Virus record (IMG/VR): IMGVR_UViG_3300037247_000403
Coordinates: 1 to 20,821 of that record
Origin: a virus
Length of the DNA stretch: 20,821 nt
Direction: 5' to 3' (one strand)
The notes under the pieces are model-generated. The model was not told the DNA's origin and did not search any database. It worked only from the letters and a program-made list of their open reading frames with translations. The position numbers and the translations under genes are program-made. Of the stretch, positions 1 to 7,493 are shown one piece after another (the stretch's first letter is position 1; every line of letters starts with the position of its first letter).

Positions 1-161
1 TCGTCTAGGCGTTCGATTAGGGTGGCTGAGGGTGTCACACCGGGCTCTGCGGGGCAGTTTCGTTTCGGTGGCTTGTCGCTGTGGAGCTTGTAGACCCAGC
101 GGCACTTATCGCGGGTGCATTGCCAGAGGCCGTCGGTGTTTAGTTCAAACACGCAATCCAT
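1..161 (-). CDS. Small zinc-ribbon-like protein, 3' end outside the window
   Basis: This reading frame starts at an ATG whose A is shared with the TAA stop of the gene before it (TAATG) and stays open for 53 codons to the window edge. The visible part begins MDCVFELNTDGLWQC and continues with Cys residues in the contexts WQCTRDKCRW and KRNCP, plus a PPKR stretch. That pattern (a short 'GxWxC...C...PPxRNCP' module) resembles small zinc-ribbon proteins I remember at the end of tail modules in planctomycete phage regions. Metal binding is inferred from the cysteines only. The stop-start overlap implies translation coupled to the Cys-rich protein upstream. The product is incomplete, so no length comparison is possible, and the function is unknown. 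Confidence 0.6.
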   Translation of the reverse strand, partial: MDCVFELNTDGLWQCTRDKCRWVYKLHSDKPPKRNCPAEPGVTPSATLIERLD

Positions 162-706
162 TATAATGCTGTTATGAGACAAGTCTTTGAAAGGCCCCCG
201 CACACTGTGACATCTGTAGCGATGAATGGCAATGAATAGTTGCTCCAACCAAGACAGTCCTGCTCAGCAAACGGCGTGATGGTTTTCCTGAACTCTTGTG
301 ACACATTAACTCCCCTGCATAACGCGAATGACACCCGAAAAGAACTTGGAGCAGGAGTAAGCAGCAATTCCACTCTTGTGACATCGCATATAGATTCAGG
401 GAGTACGTACCGCCACACACATCCGTCAATACTACCGGATGCACAATCACCAACTAAGAAGCCTACGAAGTCAACAATATAAGTATCATTCAGAGCCGTG
501 CATTCATCACAATCCAAATTCGTTAATCCTGCAACAACTACTTGGATCTGTTGCGGGAAATTGTTGTCAATACAGCCGGTATTACACTCCTCTTCTTCCT
601 CGATACAACAATCATCACACGGATACGGCTGGTCGTTCTCATTCGCTAACCCCAACCTCGGGACCAGCAACCCACTCGCGCGTCTTGCCCACCGATCAGG
701 CGCCAC
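161..706 (-). CDS. Cysteine-rich distal tail-module protein, unknown function
   Basis: The 181-residue product starts at GTG 706, with a GGGGTGG-type site just upstream. It has an unusual Cys/acidic segment at about residues 30-45 (CDDCC, a run of five Glu, then CNTGC). A beta-rich body follows, with more paired cysteines (DCDECTALND, CVWRY, ICDV, DCLGW, VCGG). The motif 'CxxCtxLNxTy...CxWxY' matches, from memory, a family common in Planctomycetes that is annotated only as hypothetical. Its position after the tape measure and two other tail-module genes suggests a distal tail or adsorption component, but that is inference. The start overlaps the preceding gene by 11 bp. Base composition between about 170 and 640 is visibly more AT-rich than the neighbours, which may reflect separate acquisition. 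Confidence 0.75.
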   Translation of the reverse strand: MAPDRWARRASGLLVPRLGLANENDQPYPCDDCCIEEEEECNTGCIDNNFPQQIQVVVAGLTNLDCDECTALNDTYIVDFVGFLVGDCASGSIDGCVWRYVLPESICDVTRVELLLTPAPSSFRVSFALCRGVNVSQEFRKTITPFAEQDCLGWSNYSLPFIATDVTVCGGLSKTCLITAL

Positions 707-1349
707 TGGCCACCCCGCTTCCGCAGTCTTTTTGCACTGCTATCCAACGCTCATTGCCATCGTCCCACCGAATCTGCAGTACCTGGTTGAAGCCTCCGGA
801 CCAATCGTGAATGTTCAGAGCTTGCGTCACAGAGAACATCAGCAACGCCTGGTCAGTCGGGCCAATCACGCTGACCGTGTCGACTGATATGAACTCATCG
901 TCTGTCTCAAACTTACTGCTGACCAAGCACAACGCCCAGATCGCGTGATCTTGCAACCACTCGATTTCCCACCCCCCGTTACGATTGATGGCCAGGCCCT
1001 TCGAGCCATCCCAGCCCGACTCGACCCCCCGGGCCCGACCGCGGAACCTGCTACCAACGTCGATCACTGGGAATGTATCTTCAGAGAGTTGCGTGACGTA
1101 CAGCCCGCTATCGCTGTCGAACTCCATCGGGTACGCTTGGGAGGTTCCGCCGGGCGCAAGAGAGTCGTAGAGCTCGAAATACTTGAAACGCGAACCGCCA
1201 CGGGGCGGATAGAGTAGCACGGACCCGTGAGACCCGGACGCCCAGAACGCGCCGGCAGCGCCGGGGGGCGTGTTCGCGTTGGTCTGATCGACCAAGCTGT
1301 TGTAGTGACTCAGCGACCGGCTGCCACGTTCTACGTGCTTGAGAGTCAT
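696..1349 (-). CDS. Hypothetical tail-module protein
   Basis: The 217-residue product starts at ATG 1349, which overlaps the previous stop as ATGA, so translation is probably coupled. It is rich in Gly, Ser, Trp and aromatic residues (for example FWASGSHGSVLLYPPRGG and NRNGGWEIEWLQDHAIW), has no signal peptide or membrane segment, and looks like a beta-structured virion protein. I do not recognise the family. Placement downstream of the tape measure and the 285-residue protein fits the distal tail or baseplate region. A role in tail-tip or receptor-binding structure is possible but not shown by any motif I can see. Confidence 0.7.
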   Translation of the reverse strand: MTLKHVERGSRSLSHYNSLVDQTNANTPPGAAGAFWASGSHGSVLLYPPRGGSRFKYFELYDSLAPGGTSQAYPMEFDSDSGLYVTQLSEDTFPVIDVGSRFRGRARGVESGWDGSKGLAINRNGGWEIEWLQDHAIWALCLVSSKFETDDEFISVDTVSVIGPTDQALLMFSVTQALNIHDWSGGFNQVLQIRWDDGNERWIAVQKDCGSGVASGA

Positions 1350-2203
1350 TCGACCTCGGCGTATTTGAAGAGCACATCGAAGTCAATCGCCAGCTCGTAA
1401 GCCGGATTATTGTTGACGTCTACCAATCTGTCCCAGCCCATCTGATCTCGGGGCTTAGTTCGGTAAAAGTGATTCCAGCCTCCAACATTGTTGCCAATAT
1501 GGATTCGTCGCTCACGGAACACATAGTTCAACCGCCACGCGGTCACCAACTCGTTGCCGTCTTCCAGTAGCACGAATTCTTTCTCGGCGTCCCACGTATC
1601 GAACAGCATCGTCTGAGGCGCGAACCCGTGCCACTCAAGCGCATTTACCTTGCCGACATTGGCGTCAATCGCGGCTTTCGGGGGGATCAACACGTAGTGC
1701 CACATCAAGTGATGCTCAACTACCGGGATGCGTTGCAACAGCAGCAGCTCTGGATCGTTCACACGCTGCCCGTCATTCCACTTCCAGTTGTCACCAAATA
1801 TCACGACAGCCTCGACAGATCCGCCGACCCGGTAGGTCAGCCACGTGCGTTCCTGTAGATCGATCGTCCCGCCGCCCGGCAACTTGTCGAGCGCTGTCTG
1901 ATAGTCGACCGTGACCTTGGCGAAAGAGACGTAGGTGTTCGGGCCGTCTTCCAGCGTCGGCAGCGTCTGCGGCTCCACGTCGTCGGTAAACGGTTCCATC
2001 TCGACCTTGGTTGGCCGGACCCGGTTCGTACCCGGATAGTTGACCCCCGCCGTCCCGCCGATGCCGTACCCGGTACCGAGAATGTCTCGGACGAAAGCGA
2101 ATCGTTCGCTCCAGTTGCATTGAAATATCCGCGTGGCCGCCATGCCGCCCTCGGCGAAACGTTCCTTGGGGGACCCGGTGAGTTCTCGGAACCATGTAGC
2201 CAT
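1346..2203 (-). CDS. Hypothetical protein directly downstream of the tape measure (candidate distal tail component)
   Basis: The 285-residue soluble protein begins MATWFRELTGSPKERF, two bases after the tape-measure stop (TAG TC ATG). In most siphoviruses the gene after the tape measure encodes the distal tail protein, so position suggests that role; sequence alone does not prove it. The protein contains segments such as ERFAFVRDILGTGYG, TYVSFAKVTVDY and YVFRERRIHIGNN, which look like alternating beta strands, and has many Trp, Tyr and Asn residues but no Cys pairs apart from one early Cys. It ends within the ATGA start of the next gene. I do not recognise a named family. Confidence 0.72.
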   Translation of the reverse strand: MATWFRELTGSPKERFAEGGMAATRIFQCNWSERFAFVRDILGTGYGIGGTAGVNYPGTNRVRPTKVEMEPFTDDVEPQTLPTLEDGPNTYVSFAKVTVDYQTALDKLPGGGTIDLQERTWLTYRVGGSVEAVVIFGDNWKWNDGQRVNDPELLLLQRIPVVEHHLMWHYVLIPPKAAIDANVGKVNALEWHGFAPQTMLFDTWDAEKEFVLLEDGNELVTAWRLNYVFRERRIHIGNNVGGWNHFYRTKPRDQMGWDRLVDVNNNPAYELAIDFDVLFKYAEVE

Positions 2204-2205
2204 GA

Positions 2206-4281
2206 CTATTGCAACCCCAGGTTGAGTTTCTCGATGGTCGTGCTGACATCCTGGGTCGCTGCAATCAGGGCGTCACGCTGCCGAGCGGCATCGGTTTCTG
2301 CTGTCGTCGGCTGGGCGAATTTCTGCTGTAACAGCGCCTGCACGCCCGCCATGGCCGTTGTTTGTAGTTCTAGGCGGTCGGGACGGCCGGCGGGCCGGGG
2401 CTGGCCCATACCGCGCAGCATGGTCTCGCGTAATTCCTGCTGTTGACGGATGATGTTAGGGGCCTCGTTGAATATAGGTACTTGGGGAATCGGCTCTTTG
2501 ATGCCCCTCAGGCGGTTCTCTCGTTCTATCCTTTGTTGCTCAATGATAGCGGGGGCCTCGTTAAAAACGGGTATACCGACAGGCGGCTCGCCTCCCCCCC
2601 TAAACTCGCCCGGACGAAATCCCCGCAGCCCTCTACCAGCAATGGCGCCGACTTCTCCTCTGGCTGCCAACACCCCCCTCCGTGCCCGTTCCGCCTGACC
2701 GCGAGTGAATTCAAGCTGTCTCGTCAGCTCTTCTTGACGCTCCTCTCTTCCTGGAGGAACGACAGCCGCGACGTCAAGTCGGGCCTGCGCGGCATCGATT
2801 GCAGCTTGCCTTGCCCGGTTGATAATTCGATTCGCGGCCGTAAGGTTGCTTAGGTTTGGCTGTGGCAACACAAAGAGTTCATTCTGTAATCTTGTGAGCC
2901 TTTGCTCCCTGCGGCGCTCTTCAGCTAATGCCACTATCTCGCGTGCAGGCGGCCCTATTCGGGCTCTTTCTTCTATGTTGCTGAGCCGCGTATCTTCGAC
3001 GCGCTTTTCAGCAGCCGCAAGCTTTGTCTCGGCAGCCGCAAGCTTTGCCATGGCAGCCGTAAGTTCGGGGTTTGCTTGAGCCAGATCGTCTGCGCCGCCA
3101 GCGGCACCGGCACCGCCGACCACTGCGCCACCAGCAGCCTGAGCACCGCCCAGCGGTGCCGCCGCCGCTTTCTCTGCCTCTTCGACTACCTTTTTGGCTG
3201 CTTCGGTAGCTTCCTTTGCGCTCTCTGCCACCTTGTCGTAGGCTACGCCCATTGCCATGACCGCGACCGTGGCGGCCGTGACACCCACTGCCAGTGCAGT
3301 CCACGCTTGCGGGCCACTGAGTCCGAGAAGAAATGCTTGCGCAGCACCAGCGATTTTCAACGCCCCCGCCAGGGCAACTATCGCGCCGGCCAGCTTGGCA
3401 GCGATAATAATGGTCGCCGCTCCGATCGCCCCGAAAGCGACCAGCTTTATAATTAGTTCTCCGTTCTCCATCACCCATTCCTTACTAGCCTTGACGATGT
3501 TGATCAACCATGTGACCAGATCCTTGGCGATCGGCATAAATGTCTGCCCTAGTTGGATTGCCAAATCCTTGACGTCAGCCAATAGCCGCTTGAATTGGTT
3601 TGCCATCGAACCTTGGGTACGGATCGCATCGCCGATGGCCCCCTGCTCGCCCATGGCCCTGTAGATGATATTGAGCCGAGAAATCGCCTTCTCTTGTTCG
3701 CTGGCCTTGAATATCCCTCCCTCGATTCCCCTGCTGAGCAGCTCTTGGTTTAGCGCAGCCTGTTTTGTGTTGATCCCGAACCTGTCAAGAACTTCACTTG
3801 ATCCGGCCAGCGCTGAGATAAATCTCTGAGACGCCTCCGCATCTGCCAGATTGTTGAAACTAGCGAAGTCGATCGCCAGCGTCTGTATTTTCTTGGACAT
3901 TTCCTCTGCCTGCTTGCCACCGAAACCAAGCCCGACAAAGAACGCCTGAAAGCCAGACAGCGTCTCCTCTAGTTCCTGCCGCTGCCTGCCGACAGCGTCC
4001 GCCAGATCGTCGGCCCACTTGCGAACCCCCGGCGCTCCCTCCCGAAAGACCGCGTCAAATTTGTTCGCTGTTTCTTCAGCGTCCGCAGCTACCTTGACGA
4101 ACGCCGCCAGCGCGCCAGCACCAATCAACAGAAATCGCTGCGCCTGTCTGGCCGCGGAATCCAAGGCGCCCTTCAGCTTCATCAGCGAACTGGTGATGCT
4201 ATTTATCCCTGTGCGGAACTGCTTGTCTCGCAACGACACCTCTGCAAAGGCTTCGGCAAACTTGAATTCGTTGACGGCCAT
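2206..4281 (-). CDS. Phage tail tape measure protein
   Basis: A 691-residue protein if started at ATG 4281 (TGATG overlap with the chaperone extension's stop); a GTG one codon upstream is the alternative. It sets tail length and occupies the tail lumen, and contributes to DNA delivery in known phages. Features in order: an N-terminal coiled region with SLRDKQFRTGINSITSSL (residues about 16-35), the usual tape-measure phrases around residues 60-260 (LSGFQAFFVGLGFGGKQAEEMSKK spread over 109-132, and IDFASFNNL at about 137-145), hydrophobic segments at about 277-319 and 327-348, an Ala-rich heptad coil with two KLAAAE units near 413-426, a Gly/Ala linker, and two copies of an (I/V)P(V/I)FNEAP(A/N)II motif near the C-terminus. 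Length is moderate for the family. The chaperone gene immediately upstream supports the call strongly. Confidence 0.92.
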   Translation of the reverse strand: MAVNEFKFAEAFAEVSLRDKQFRTGINSITSSLMKLKGALDSAARQAQRFLLIGAGALAAFVKVAADAEETANKFDAVFREGAPGVRKWADDLADAVGRQRQELEETLSGFQAFFVGLGFGGKQAEEMSKKIQTLAIDFASFNNLADAEASQRFISALAGSSEVLDRFGINTKQAALNQELLSRGIEGGIFKASEQEKAISRLNIIYRAMGEQGAIGDAIRTQGSMANQFKRLLADVKDLAIQLGQTFMPIAKDLVTWLINIVKASKEWVMENGELIIKLVAFGAIGAATIIIAAKLAGAIVALAGALKIAGAAQAFLLGLSGPQAWTALAVGVTAATVAVMAMGVAYDKVAESAKEATEAAKKVVEEAEKAAAAPLGGAQAAGGAVVGGAGAAGGADDLAQANPELTAAMAKLAAAETKLAAAEKRVEDTRLSNIEERARIGPPAREIVALAEERRREQRLTRLQNELFVLPQPNLSNLTAANRIINRARQAAIDAAQARLDVAAVVPPGREERQEELTRQLEFTRGQAERARRGVLAARGEVGAIAGRGLRGFRPGEFRGGGEPPVGIPVFNEAPAIIEQQRIERENRLRGIKEPIPQVPIFNEAPNIIRQQQELRETMLRGMGQPRPAGRPDRLELQTTAMAGVQALLQQKFAQPTTAETDAARQRDALIAATQDVSTTIEKLNLGLQ

Positions 4282-5041
4282 CACTGCACCTGCCGATCAA
4301 TCCACTGTCGTCGGGCTTCACGGTGACGCTGGACGAACGCCTCCCCCTCGTGCAACCCCATGCGCTGCTGATTCCCGGCCTTCGCCACCGGCTTCAACGC
4401 CAAAAACATCTGGGCTATTGTCATGCGGTTGATCTCCTCAAACGTCCAGCCGTGCCGTTCCCTTAGTTCGGCGTCCCATCGTTCCCAGTCGAGTGGCTGG
4501 TCGGGGTCCCCGGCGTCTCCGGGGCAGGCGAGTTTCCCGCCGGCAATCCCGCCGCCTTGCCGATCAGCACCGCCATGCCCTTGTCTTCTTGCTGCGATGC
4601 AATGGCGGCTACGTCTTGGGGCGTGGCCTCAGGGAAGCGCTTGAGCAGTTCCGTGGTGATCCGCTCAAGGTGCTCTTGTCCGAATTGTTCGAGCAATTCT
4701 GCCGCGCGGGCTTCGGTTATGTCGCGGTGTTCCTTGCGAACCTGCAAGTAGAACTGGAATACCATCCCGTCAAGCGTGAACCGCCAAGTATCAAGTTCCT
4801 TGACGGACACCACGTTCGCCCGCATGGCATCGTCGTAGGCCCTGGCATACAGTTCGCTCGCAACGTCTTTCGGTGCATTCGCGGCCAGCCGGGCCACCAC
4901 CTCGATCGGGTCTGTGCGGCCGGCCTTGATGCGCTCGTCGATGAGCCCCCAGTCGGCTCGGTTCAACGGCCGCAGCCGATACGCCTCGCCGCCGATAATG
5001 ATCTCTGTACCCGTCGCGGTGAGTGTGTCTAATCCAGGCAT
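4281..5041 (-). CDS. Tail assembly chaperone, -1 frameshift (G-T type) extended product
   Basis: Read 5041 to 4532 in the normal frame (170 codons), then slip back one base at GGGAAAC and continue from 4532 to 4284 in the -1 frame (83 codons), stopping at TGA 4283-4281. The predicted product is 253 residues. The extension is open throughout and looks protein-like: it begins LACPGDAGDPDQPLDWERWD and includes HGWTFEEINRMTIAQMFLAL. In lambda-like phages the frameshifted gpGT binds the tape measure and recruits tail tube subunits, and the ratio of G to GT matters for tail assembly. Without the frameshift the roughly 180-bp gap before the tape measure would be empty, which is unusual here. The extension stop overlaps the tape-measure ATG, as expected if both are translated in series. 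Not experimentally shown. Confidence 0.85.
4463..5041 (-). CDS. Tail assembly chaperone, short (G-type) product
   Basis: The 192-residue zero-frame protein starts at ATG 5041 and ends TPN-stop at 4463. The N-terminal part (IIIGGEAYRLRPLNRADWGLIDERI) resembles phage tail assembly chaperones, which often carry a compact 'x-G-x-x-Y-x-L-R-P-L' opening. The helical middle (SELYARAYDDAM and AAELLEQFGQEHLERITTEL) fits the mostly alpha-helical family. The last 20 residues are Pro/Thr/Ser/Gly-rich and low in complexity, as often seen where a zero-frame tail exists mainly because most ribosomes fail to shift. It lies between the tail tube and tape measure genes, the canonical position. A weak AGGGG site precedes the ATG. 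Confidence 0.85.
   Translation of the reverse strand: MPGLDTLTATGTEIIIGGEAYRLRPLNRADWGLIDERIKAGRTDPIEVVARLAANAPKDVASELYARAYDDAMRANVVSVKELDTWRFTLDGMVFQFYLQVRKEHRDITEARAAELLEQFGQEHLERITTELLKRFPEATPQDVAAIASQQEDKGMAVLIGKAAGLPAGNSPAPETPGTPTSHSTGNDGTPN
4508..4538 (-). promoter_or_regulatory. Programmed -1 ribosomal frameshift signal (slippery heptamer plus hairpin)
   Basis: On the minus strand the heptamer GGGAAAC (4538-4532) sits exactly in X_XXY_YYZ phase with the chaperone frame (GCG GGA AAC). A 7-nt spacer (TCGCCTG) follows, then a perfect 6-bp stem CCCCGG / CCGGGG with loop AGACG (4524-4508). The -1 frame is open from this point to a TGA that overlaps the tape-measure start. The lambda G/GT site uses GGGAAAG, so this is a close relative in type. 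I see all three parts directly; efficiency is unknown. Confidence 0.88.
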
Positions 5042-5066
5042 GCTTGCCCCTATGTTTGTTTACGGA

Positions 5067-5438
5067 CTATAAAGAACCAGTGGATTCAGCTACCGCGCTG
5101 GTGCCCTGGAACGTCACGGCAAACGCGACTACCGTTCCGTCATTCATGTCCGTAACAGCCTCAATAGACTCGATAAGTGCCGTGGCGAGCGTGTAGATGT
5201 CTTGGCCGGTGTAGAGTACCAAGGCAATCTCAGCGCCCTCATTAAACGTCGGCTTGTCGTTCATGTTGAAACTGCCACTGGAGTCCTTGACGCCGGACAC
5301 GCCACCCTTCCATCCACCGGTATCGTTGGCTCCGAACTTCGACATGTTTGCGGAGGTCCGCAATCGCCAATCGATGACGGGAACTATCTCGGCCCCGCCT
5401 ACAGTAATCGTGCCATCTTTTCCGCTTAGTGCGGCCAT
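5067..5438 (-). CDS. Major tail tube protein candidate
   Basis: A 123-residue beta-rich protein starting MAALSGKDGTITVGGAEIVPV, preceded by an AGGAG site 9 nt upstream of ATG 5438. The opening 'G-x-x-G-x-x-x-x-G-x' followed by a Trp-containing strand (VIDWRLR), a Gly/Ser loop region (GGWKGGVSGVKDSSGSF) and a C-terminal strand ending in FAVTFQGTSAV resembles compact siphovirus tail tube subunits. In such phages the tube gene sits immediately before the chaperone gene, as here. At 123 residues it is at the short end for tail tube proteins. Alternatives are another tail structural protein, with the 173-residue neighbour being the true tube. No motif decides this, so the call leans on position and fold impression. 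Confidence 0.7.
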   Translation of the reverse strand: MAALSGKDGTITVGGAEIVPVIDWRLRTSANMSKFGANDTGGWKGGVSGVKDSSGSFNMNDKPTFNEGAEIALVLYTGQDIYTLATALIESIEAVTDMNDGTVVAFAVTFQGTSAVAESTGSL

Positions 5439-5451
5439 GATTCATTTACTC

Positions 5452-5973
5452 CTACAGCCCCGAACTGGAACAGTCACCAATTGCCGTGGTGGTCGTTCCG
5501 ATGATTGCAATCGAATAGGTCACGTCACCGCCTACCGCGGCGACCTTGAGATTCTTGTGGGTATCGTCGACTTCCCAGCCACACTTCCGGTTACTCAGTA
5601 ACAGGGGGCTGTCTAGTGGCACCTCCGCGCTATCCCCGTCGGCTCCGAAGCATTCCGACCACTCATTGGTCGCCGCGCCGCCAAGTAATAGCTTTCCGCC
5701 GCTGGTCGACTTATTGATGAGCAGGATCGACTTAACCAGCAACAACGTGGTGATCAGCGTATCGCCGAATACGCTGCGGGTCAGGGCCGTCAGGTCGTAG
5801 GTTGCGGAGACCCCTTCCAGCAACTCCACGTCTTCCAGATGCCAGACGGCCTCCGCTTGATTGGCCTCGGGACCGTGGGTCAGCAGCTTGACGTATTCCA
5901 GCTTACTCTCGTCGACGGCGCCGCTGTTCCAATCCCACCCCTTCCGGGCGACAATTTCCGCCTTGAATGTCAT
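5452..5973 (-). CDS. Conserved hypothetical virion protein (tail region)
   Basis: The 173-residue product begins MTFKAEIVARKGWDW at ATG 5973, three bases after the stop of the preceding gene (TAG ATG). The C-terminal half carries a recognisable pattern: VKSILLINKSTSGGKLLLGG, then ATNEWSECFGADGD, a Leu-rich LDSPLLLSN stretch and VGGDVTYSIAIIGT. I remember this 'STSGGxLLxGGAAxNxWxxxFG...GDVTYxIxxIG' pattern from uncharacterised proteins of planctomycete phage regions, always annotated as hypothetical. Its place between the tail terminator and tail tube genes argues for a particle component, perhaps a tube-associated or decoration protein. There is no membrane segment; the hydrophobic run near residue 80 is more likely a beta strand. 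Confidence 0.72.
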   Translation of the reverse strand: MTFKAEIVARKGWDWNSGAVDESKLEYVKLLTHGPEANQAEAVWHLEDVELLEGVSATYDLTALTRSVFGDTLITTLLLVKSILLINKSTSGGKLLLGGAATNEWSECFGADGDSAEVPLDSPLLLSNRKCGWEVDDTHKNLKVAAVGGDVTYSIAIIGTTTTAIGDCSSSGL

Positions 5974-6387
5974 CTACGTCCCCGATGCCAGGTAGACCAT
6001 GCAAGTAAAGTCAATCACGAAAAACCAGTTGTCATCTTCGTCTTGGAGTTCCACATAGCCGGTGCGTTGCATATTCAGCACCTTGTCGCTACCGAACAGA
6101 TCAAACGCCGCTCGGTCGAATGCGCTCTTGACTGCGTCGGCAATCGCCAGCCCGGCGTCGTAGCTGTCACGGTGATGGTAGACGGTCACTCGGACCGTTA
6201 CCCGTTCGTCAGCAGCACCTTCGTTGTCGTATCCTTCGGTGGTGTCCCCTGGCCGAATGATCGTACCGTAGGGGAACACAGGGTCCTCAGCGAAGTAGTT
6301 CCCTGTCATCACCTTGGCTACGGGCAGCAAGCCGTTCAGCGTGCCGTCTGCTTCCCATCGCGCGTGGAGGACTTGGCCGATGTTCAT
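5974..6387 (-). CDS. Tail terminator/completion protein candidate
   Basis: A 137-residue protein starting MNIGQVLHARWEADGTLNGLL at ATG 6387, overlapping the previous stop by 4 bp. The layout matches tail terminator-like proteins: an N-terminal helix with a 'xxLxxxxxxDxxLxxLL' look, a strand region with VFPYGTIIRPGDTTEG, then RVTVRVTVYHHRDSYDAGLAIADAV split around a central helix, and a closing strand pair ending NWFFVIDFTCMVY. In that family the protein forms the ring that ends tail polymerisation and joins head to tail. Its location between the HK97 gp10-like gene and the tail tube gene is the standard one. The family assignment comes from pattern memory and is not a search result. Confidence 0.75.
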   Translation of the reverse strand: MNIGQVLHARWEADGTLNGLLPVAKVMTGNYFAEDPVFPYGTIIRPGDTTEGYDNEGAADERVTVRVTVYHHRDSYDAGLAIADAVKSAFDRAAFDLFGSDKVLNMQRTGYVELQDEDDNWFFVIDFTCMVYLASGT

Positions 6388-6839
6388 TGCACCGCCCTTG
6401 CCGCGTTGCGTCCGGCGATCATCATTCGACGATGGTTTTCCCGTATCGCCGGCACGATCGTAGGCCGCTGTTGAAAGCCAACCCTCTTGTACCTGATGCC
6501 CAATTCGTGAAACGTCATGTAGCGGGCGTTGCGGGTATAGCCCACGCGGCCGACCTGTTGTGCCGCGTTGTATCCTTGGACGATGTTCTTGTGCCCAAAT
6601 CCTGTCCGGCGGCGTGGTGACTCGCCTGGCCGTGACGAGTGCGGATAGACCGTCCGCTGGGTTTTGGCCCCGCCCTTGCGGGGTCGCTTGATTGCAACCC
6701 GAACACCCCGATTAGATATGCTGGCCTTCTTGCGTGCGATTCGGTGCAGTTCCAGCGTGGCCGCCTGCAAAAACGCATCGAGCTTGCGACCTACCATCGC
6801 GCGAAACTCTTTGTCGAATATCCTTAGCTCTACCGCCAT
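6384..6839 (-). CDS. HK97 gp10-like head-tail connector/tail completion protein
   Basis: The 151-residue basic protein starts MAVELRIFDKEFRAMVGRKLD at ATG 6839. It shows the family plan: an N-terminal helix, a long Arg/Lys-rich loop (IKRPRKGGAKTQRT, SSRPGESPRRRTGFGH), a central strand with QVGRVGYTRNARYMTFHELG, then the PTIVPAIRENHRRMM helix, matching the usual 'Y-x-x-F-x-E-x-G...RPfxxPAxxxn' signature of HK97 gp10-type proteins. Members sit in the head-tail junction and take part in joining or completing the tail. The gene is flanked by a connector-like gene and a terminator-like gene. It ends inside the next start (ATGA type), implying coupling. Confidence 0.85.
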   Translation of the reverse strand: MAVELRIFDKEFRAMVGRKLDAFLQAATLELHRIARKKASISNRGVRVAIKRPRKGGAKTQRTVYPHSSRPGESPRRRTGFGHKNIVQGYNAAQQVGRVGYTRNARYMTFHELGIRYKRVGFQQRPTIVPAIRENHRRMMIAGRNAARAVQ

Positions 6840-7493
6840 TCACTCGCTCCTACGCCATTCGCTTGCCCCCACGACTTGCGCTTGGCCCAACTCAGCCTTA
6901 TTCGCCGTCCCCACGATCTTGTAGTAGGTGCCCTTGCGATCACGTATGCGGTGGTTGTGGTTGATCTCGTAATCATCTTCCAGGAAAATCCGGAACTCTC
7001 TGGCTGTTCGCTGGGTTTCTACATCGTTTCCGACCGTCACGGTCGTCTCTTGGATGCGTGCCCGTACCCCCGCTTTCCAGACGTGATAGGTGGCCACAGC
7101 AGCCCCACCTGTGGCCTTGGTGTAGACGGCCTCTTCGATCACTACCGTGTCGTTGAGCCCAAAGGCGATCGCCAGGTTGCGCGTCACACACCGCCAGCGA
7201 CGGCTGAGCGTGTCTTCATGTACCTCGATAACCTGCCAACGATTCGATGCCCCGTCCACAATCCAGTCGCCCAATTGCGGCCTACTGGAAACCTCGGATA
7301 CCGGCAGATGCCACCGGACGTCGCCAGCCCGGTACTTGCCATCGCTGGGTCCGATTTCTGAGGTTGCGATGCTGCGCTGCAGTGCACTGGTAACCGAGAC
7401 ATCAGACGACGAGCCTCGGCGGTTCAGCGTCACCGCTTCCAGCCCGTCGACCACATCGACGAAATCGGTTCCGGGTGCGAAAGTTACGGACAT
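6840..7493 (-). CDS. Head-tail joining (head closure) protein candidate
   Basis: The 217-residue product begins MSVTFAPGTDFVDVVDGLEAV. The middle contains LGDWIVDGASNRWQVIEV, and the C-terminal part has FLEDDYEINHNHRIRDRKGTYYKIVG followed by GQAQVVGAS. The 'RIRDRKGTYYKIVG' style strand is what one sees in phage head-tail adaptor or stopper proteins (SPP1 gp16 / PF05521-like), though this protein is about twice as long as the compact members and may contain a duplicated beta-barrel: an RWQVIEV strand and a YYKIVG strand appear in comparable contexts. Neighbours are small connector genes and the gp10-like gene. The role would be to seal the portal channel after packaging. Moderate certainty. 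Confidence 0.65.
   Translation of the reverse strand: MSVTFAPGTDFVDVVDGLEAVTLNRRGSSSDVSVTSALQRSIATSEIGPSDGKYRAGDVRWHLPVSEVSSRPQLGDWIVDGASNRWQVIEVHEDTLSRRWRCVTRNLAIAFGLNDTVVIEEAVYTKATGGAAVATYHVWKAGVRARIQETTVTVGNDVETQRTAREFRIFLEDDYEINHNHRIRDRKGTYYKIVGTANKAELGQAQVVGASEWRRSE

Noticed and set aside
4284-4462. Separate gene for the region between chaperone and tape measure
   Set aside because: No start codon with a ribosome site opens this frame at a sensible place, while the in-phase slippery site and stem explain it as a frameshift extension.
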